Below are positions 62,273-64,000 of a stretch of DNA of 64,000 nt, in pieces. The notes below the pieces were generated by a model. That model had not been told where the DNA came from, did no database searches, and worked only from the letters and a program-made list of their open reading frames with translations. This DNA is from Nitrosotalea devaniterrae (GTDB lineage Archaea > Thermoproteota > Nitrososphaeria > Nitrososphaerales > Nitrosopumilaceae). The stretch lies in NCBI GenBank assembly GCA_900065925.1, contig LN890280.1, positions 178,451-242,450 of the forward strand, in the 5' to 3' direction. Within the stretch, counting starts at the first letter, position 1; each line of letters opens with the position of its first letter. The position numbers and the translations under genes were made by a program.

Positions 62273-62842
62273 TTAGGGCAGTTGCCACAGACTTACGGTG
62301 TAATTTTTTTCGCCAACCTGATCATGCAATCCAATCTTAAAATCATTTGTACCATATTGGTATATCGTGGAATTCAAATCACTAAATGCTTGACCGGGGA
62401 ATGCATTCTCAAGAACGTCAGGTACATTGAATTTGAATTGTTTATAGTAATGGTAATACAAGTCATTACAACTTGTATCAATGGTCTTTAGATCTGTGCG
62501 TATGAATGATCTACAATGATCATAAACGGCAATAGGTACACGATTATCTTCATTTGTTGATGTCACGCTATTTTGTAGGTTAGAAATTGATTGTTGTCCC
62601 TGTAAAGATATTCGTTGAATCGTACTACCCGTATTGTTGATAACTTTGTTAGCCTCATTCTGTATATTTTGAGGGGTTCCATAGGTTTGCAAAACAAAGT
62701 ATCCCCCAATTAACACGCATATTATGGCTGAAAATATGATGATGATTCGTTTGGTGCCTGATTGCCCGGAATGTCTTTTTACGCCCTTGTAACGATTATC
62801 GTTTTTGCCATTCTTCCAACTACGCCAATCATCATCACCCAT
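62273..62842 (-). CDS. Hypothetical membrane protein, possibly frameshifted at the 3' end
   Basis: 189 residues: a basic start (to ~30), one membrane segment (about 33-52), then an outer domain. Frame 1 ends at a TAA at 62273. A one-base insertion in the A7 tract at 62304-62310 would instead continue for about 40 codons (HYGGESWKVQTSENPLNYYD) to a TAA at 62178-62180. The extension looks protein-like. Sequencing error, phase variation or natural change cannot be separated here. Confidence 0.65.
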   Translation of the reverse strand: MGDDDWRSWKNGKNDNRYKGVKRHSGQSGTKRIIIIFSAIICVLIGGYFVLQTYGTPQNIQNEANKVINNTGSTIQRISLQGQQSISNLQNSVTSTNEDNRVPIAVYDHCRSFIRTDLKTIDTSCNDLYYHYYKQFKFNVPDVLENAFPGQAFSDLNSTIYQYGTNDFKIGLHDQVGEKNYTVSLWQLP

Positions 62843-63224
62843 ATTTTTCCCTGATAATGGATATGATATGAGTTAGATAAGCATGTCAAAAATACAAGCC
62901 CTGTAAGACTCAGATTCTCACAGGTCTGAATCTAGTTGAATTTTTCCAGTACAATACGAGTTTGAAATAAGTATTATAATTATTTCAGGTTCTGCATAGT
63001 CTTCAGCACATTTGTGAGCTTTTCCTACATGTAAAGGCACGACTCATTTTGAGCCTGTAAATCACTTTTCTAGTCAGCGTTTTTTAGGTATTATTCAAAT
63101 ATACCCACATTCTCCTAAAAAAATGGGAGGGGAATATGAGGGCAAACTCATATTCCAATGGGAAGATTGTTTGTTCAATCTTCTTATTTTCTCACCTTTT
63201 GCTGCAATTAACAATCATCTCAGT
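62843..63224. other. Intergenic stretch rich in hairpins
   Basis: No protein gene is supported in these 382 bases. Inverted repeats include AGATTC/GAATCT (about 62910-62930), GGTAT/ATACC (63087-63105), and a near-perfect series continuing at 63131. A T6 run at 63080-63085 lies on the plus strand. Confidence 0.55.
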
Positions 63225-63293
63225 TTATGTGAGATGATTGACCCATTGTGGTGCGTTCTGAAAGAACATAGTGCAGAGTTGAGTTGCACTATG
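63131..63293. other. Series of five consecutive perfect hairpins
   Basis: Stems: 63131-63140/63147-63156 (10 bp), 63162-63169/63176-63183 (8 bp), 63212-63222/63230-63240 (11 bp), 63255-63259/63263-63267 (5 bp), 63267-63275/63285-63293 (9 bp). Loops are 3-9 bases and stems have no sequence in common. A T7 run on the minus strand at 63117-63123 follows the last stem. The region overlaps the end of the 67-residue gene. A structured RNA on the minus strand is the best reading. Confidence 0.6.
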
Positions 63294-63428
63294 AAACGCC
63301 GATGGGTTGTTGGCAGTATTCTGATATGCAATAGGACACATTTGTCCCATTACAATTATGCCAACGACCGCCACAATTGCAACCCCTATAGCTGCTATTG
63401 CGGCCTCTATTGCTTTCTTAATATTCAT
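63225..63428 (-). CDS. Small membrane protein (67 residues)
   Basis: MNIKKAIEAAIAAIG starts a hydrophobic helix (about 7-28), followed by a small polar domain with two cysteines (QMCPIAY, QLCTMFF). A TATA-like element at 63455-63467 about 33 bases upstream supports transcription. The last third of the gene lies inside hairpins and the stop codon is within a stem-loop. It could be a real small protein, or part of a structured RNA. Confidence 0.55.
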   Translation of the reverse strand: MNIKKAIEAAIAAIGVAIVAVVGIIVMGQMCPIAYQNTANNPSAFHSATQLCTMFFQNAPQWVNHLT

Positions 63429-63767
63429 GTTATTACTAATAGTAATGATCAGAAGATTATAAAATTTAGAAAACCTATTTTTTGCCGCAGTGTTTATTTA
63501 ACTCCCATTTTTTAGTTGCAGAATTATTTTTTATCAAAAAATAATACGGTGTAATATTTTATAATATTTGATAACATAAATTATTAATTAATAATATTCT
63601 ATATTATTTTCTGACAAGTAAAATTTTAACAGATCAGGAGTTTTATCGTCTAAAATCATGTGTGGTCTAAACATAATTGTAATAAATCTGATAGTATCCA
63701 CATAGAATATCATTTCGTACCTTCACCAGTTTATAGACAAAAAGTAGTATCCTAATAGTATCCAGAA
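63429..63767. other. AT-rich palindromic intergenic DNA
   Basis: No gene seen. It holds a perfect 10-bp stem with a 3-base loop (63523-63545), a perfect 16-base palindrome (63580-63595), and three TAGTATCC copies (63692, 63745, 63756). DNA of this kind may act as promoter, operator or origin-like site; none can be shown. Confidence 0.55.
63455..63467 (-). promoter_or_regulatory. TATA-like element before the 67-residue gene
   Basis: Minus strand AAATTTTATAATC; transcription from here would run through the hairpin series and stop at the T7 run near 63117, giving an RNA of about 300 bases. Confidence 0.45.
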
Positions 63768-64000
63768 ATGATTGTAATTTCAGTATCAAAACGATGGTAT
63801 CATCCAAGATCGGAGGTAAGACAGCATGGAAAAAACGGTGCAAAGAAGCGTTGGTTTGTATTTTATTTGGATGAAGATGGCAGATTCCGCTCAAAAAGGA
63901 TTCAATGGTACGAGGTTTTGTGGTACAAATCTCAAAAACACTACAAAAGAAGATTGATTTGTCTTGATTGCGATAGAGAGTTTTTCGGATATGTCAGGTC
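63768..64000 (+). CDS. Hypothetical zinc-finger-like protein, 3' end cut by window
   Basis: Open from ATG 63768 to the window end, 77 codons without stop. Residues run MIVISVSKRWYHP, then KKRWFVFYLDEDGRFRSKRI, WYEVLWYKSQKHYKRR and CLDCDREFFGYVR, with one CxxC pair at the end. Strong basic content suggests nucleic-acid or RNA binding. TATA-like DNA at 63729-63737 is about 35 bases upstream. Family unknown to me. Confidence 0.6.
   Translation, partial: MIVISVSKRWYHPRSEVRQHGKNGAKKRWFVFYLDEDGRFRSKRIQWYEVLWYKSQKHYKRRLICLDCDREFFGYVR

Noticed and set aside
62843-63224. RNase P or SRP RNA in the hairpin-rich spacer
   Set aside because: I could not find the conserved core motifs of either RNA.
63123-63515. 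130-codon plus-strand frame across the hairpin region
   Set aside because: Composition is random and cysteine-rich, it crosses the hairpins, and the minus-strand frame has a promoter and a sensible membrane helix.

Overview
The window is a stretch of an archaeal chromosome that I assign to the ammonia-oxidising Nitrososphaerota (Thaumarchaeota), probably a Nitrosopumilales or Nitrosotalea-like lineage. Reasons: AT-rich DNA, archaeal markers (pelota, CutA, a site-2 protease, TrmB- and DtxR-type regulators, a tetraether-synthase-like radical SAM protein, F420 enzymes), a Rieske/cytochrome b/cupredoxin set, a protein resembling the amino-terminal part of thaumarchaeal S-layer proteins, and many start codons (ATG, TTG, GTG) lying about 26-31 bases downstream of a TATA box, as expected for leaderless transcripts. 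The species is inferred.

Layout. (1) 1-9.7 kb is core genome: thioredoxin end, two convergent zinc-ribbon proteins, tRNA-Ala, an amidohydrolase, site-2 protease, CutA, pelota, a candidate C/D box guide RNA, YjbQ, two metal/sugar-type regulators and the radical SAM protein. (2) 9.76-45.2 kb is one long surface-glycan island: GT4 glycosyltransferases, two UDP-GlcNAc 2-epimerases with a UDP-ManNAc-type dehydrogenase, SDR epimerases, a sulfatase-fold membrane protein, DegT aminotransferases, two NeuB-like synthases, an SpsF/NeuA-like cytidylyltransferase, PseB- and PseG-like enzymes, acyl- and GNAT/FemAB-type transferases, a deacetylase, a Wzx-type flippase and a glycerophosphotransferase-like protein. 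Together they could make NDP-amino sugars and a nonulosonic (sialic/pseudaminic/legionaminic-like) acid, activate it with CMP, assemble a glycan and move it over the membrane to decorate S-layer proteins or lipids. Strand changes every one to three genes, and there are decayed genes at 27.3-27.9 kb. (3) 45.2-52.2 kb is mostly housekeeping: MtnA, a MIP18-PqqD fusion, two small membrane proteins, a HicBA pair beside tRNA-Arg, an aminotransferase, F420-related oxidoreductases and a histidine phosphatase. (4) 52.3-60.2 kb encodes exported proteins: a membrane-anchored beta-domain protein, a very large pyrolysin/TPPII-like subtilase, then the Rieske protein, cytochrome b and a blue-copper protein of the respiratory chain. 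(5) 60.2-64 kb is accessory: a single-domain response regulator between two 80-base direct repeats, an S-layer-like secreted protein, a possibly frameshifted membrane protein, a region dense in perfect hairpins, an AT-rich palindromic region and a gene cut by the window end.

Most worth following up: the hairpin series at 63.1-63.3 kb; the GNAT/FemAB-DegT fusion at 39.8-41.2 kb; the paired NeuB paralogs, one of which lacks a metal-ligand histidine; the unrecognised 389-residue protein at 38.6 kb; and the direct repeats around the response regulator. No CRISPR array, insertion sequence, rRNA or recognisable integrase was seen.
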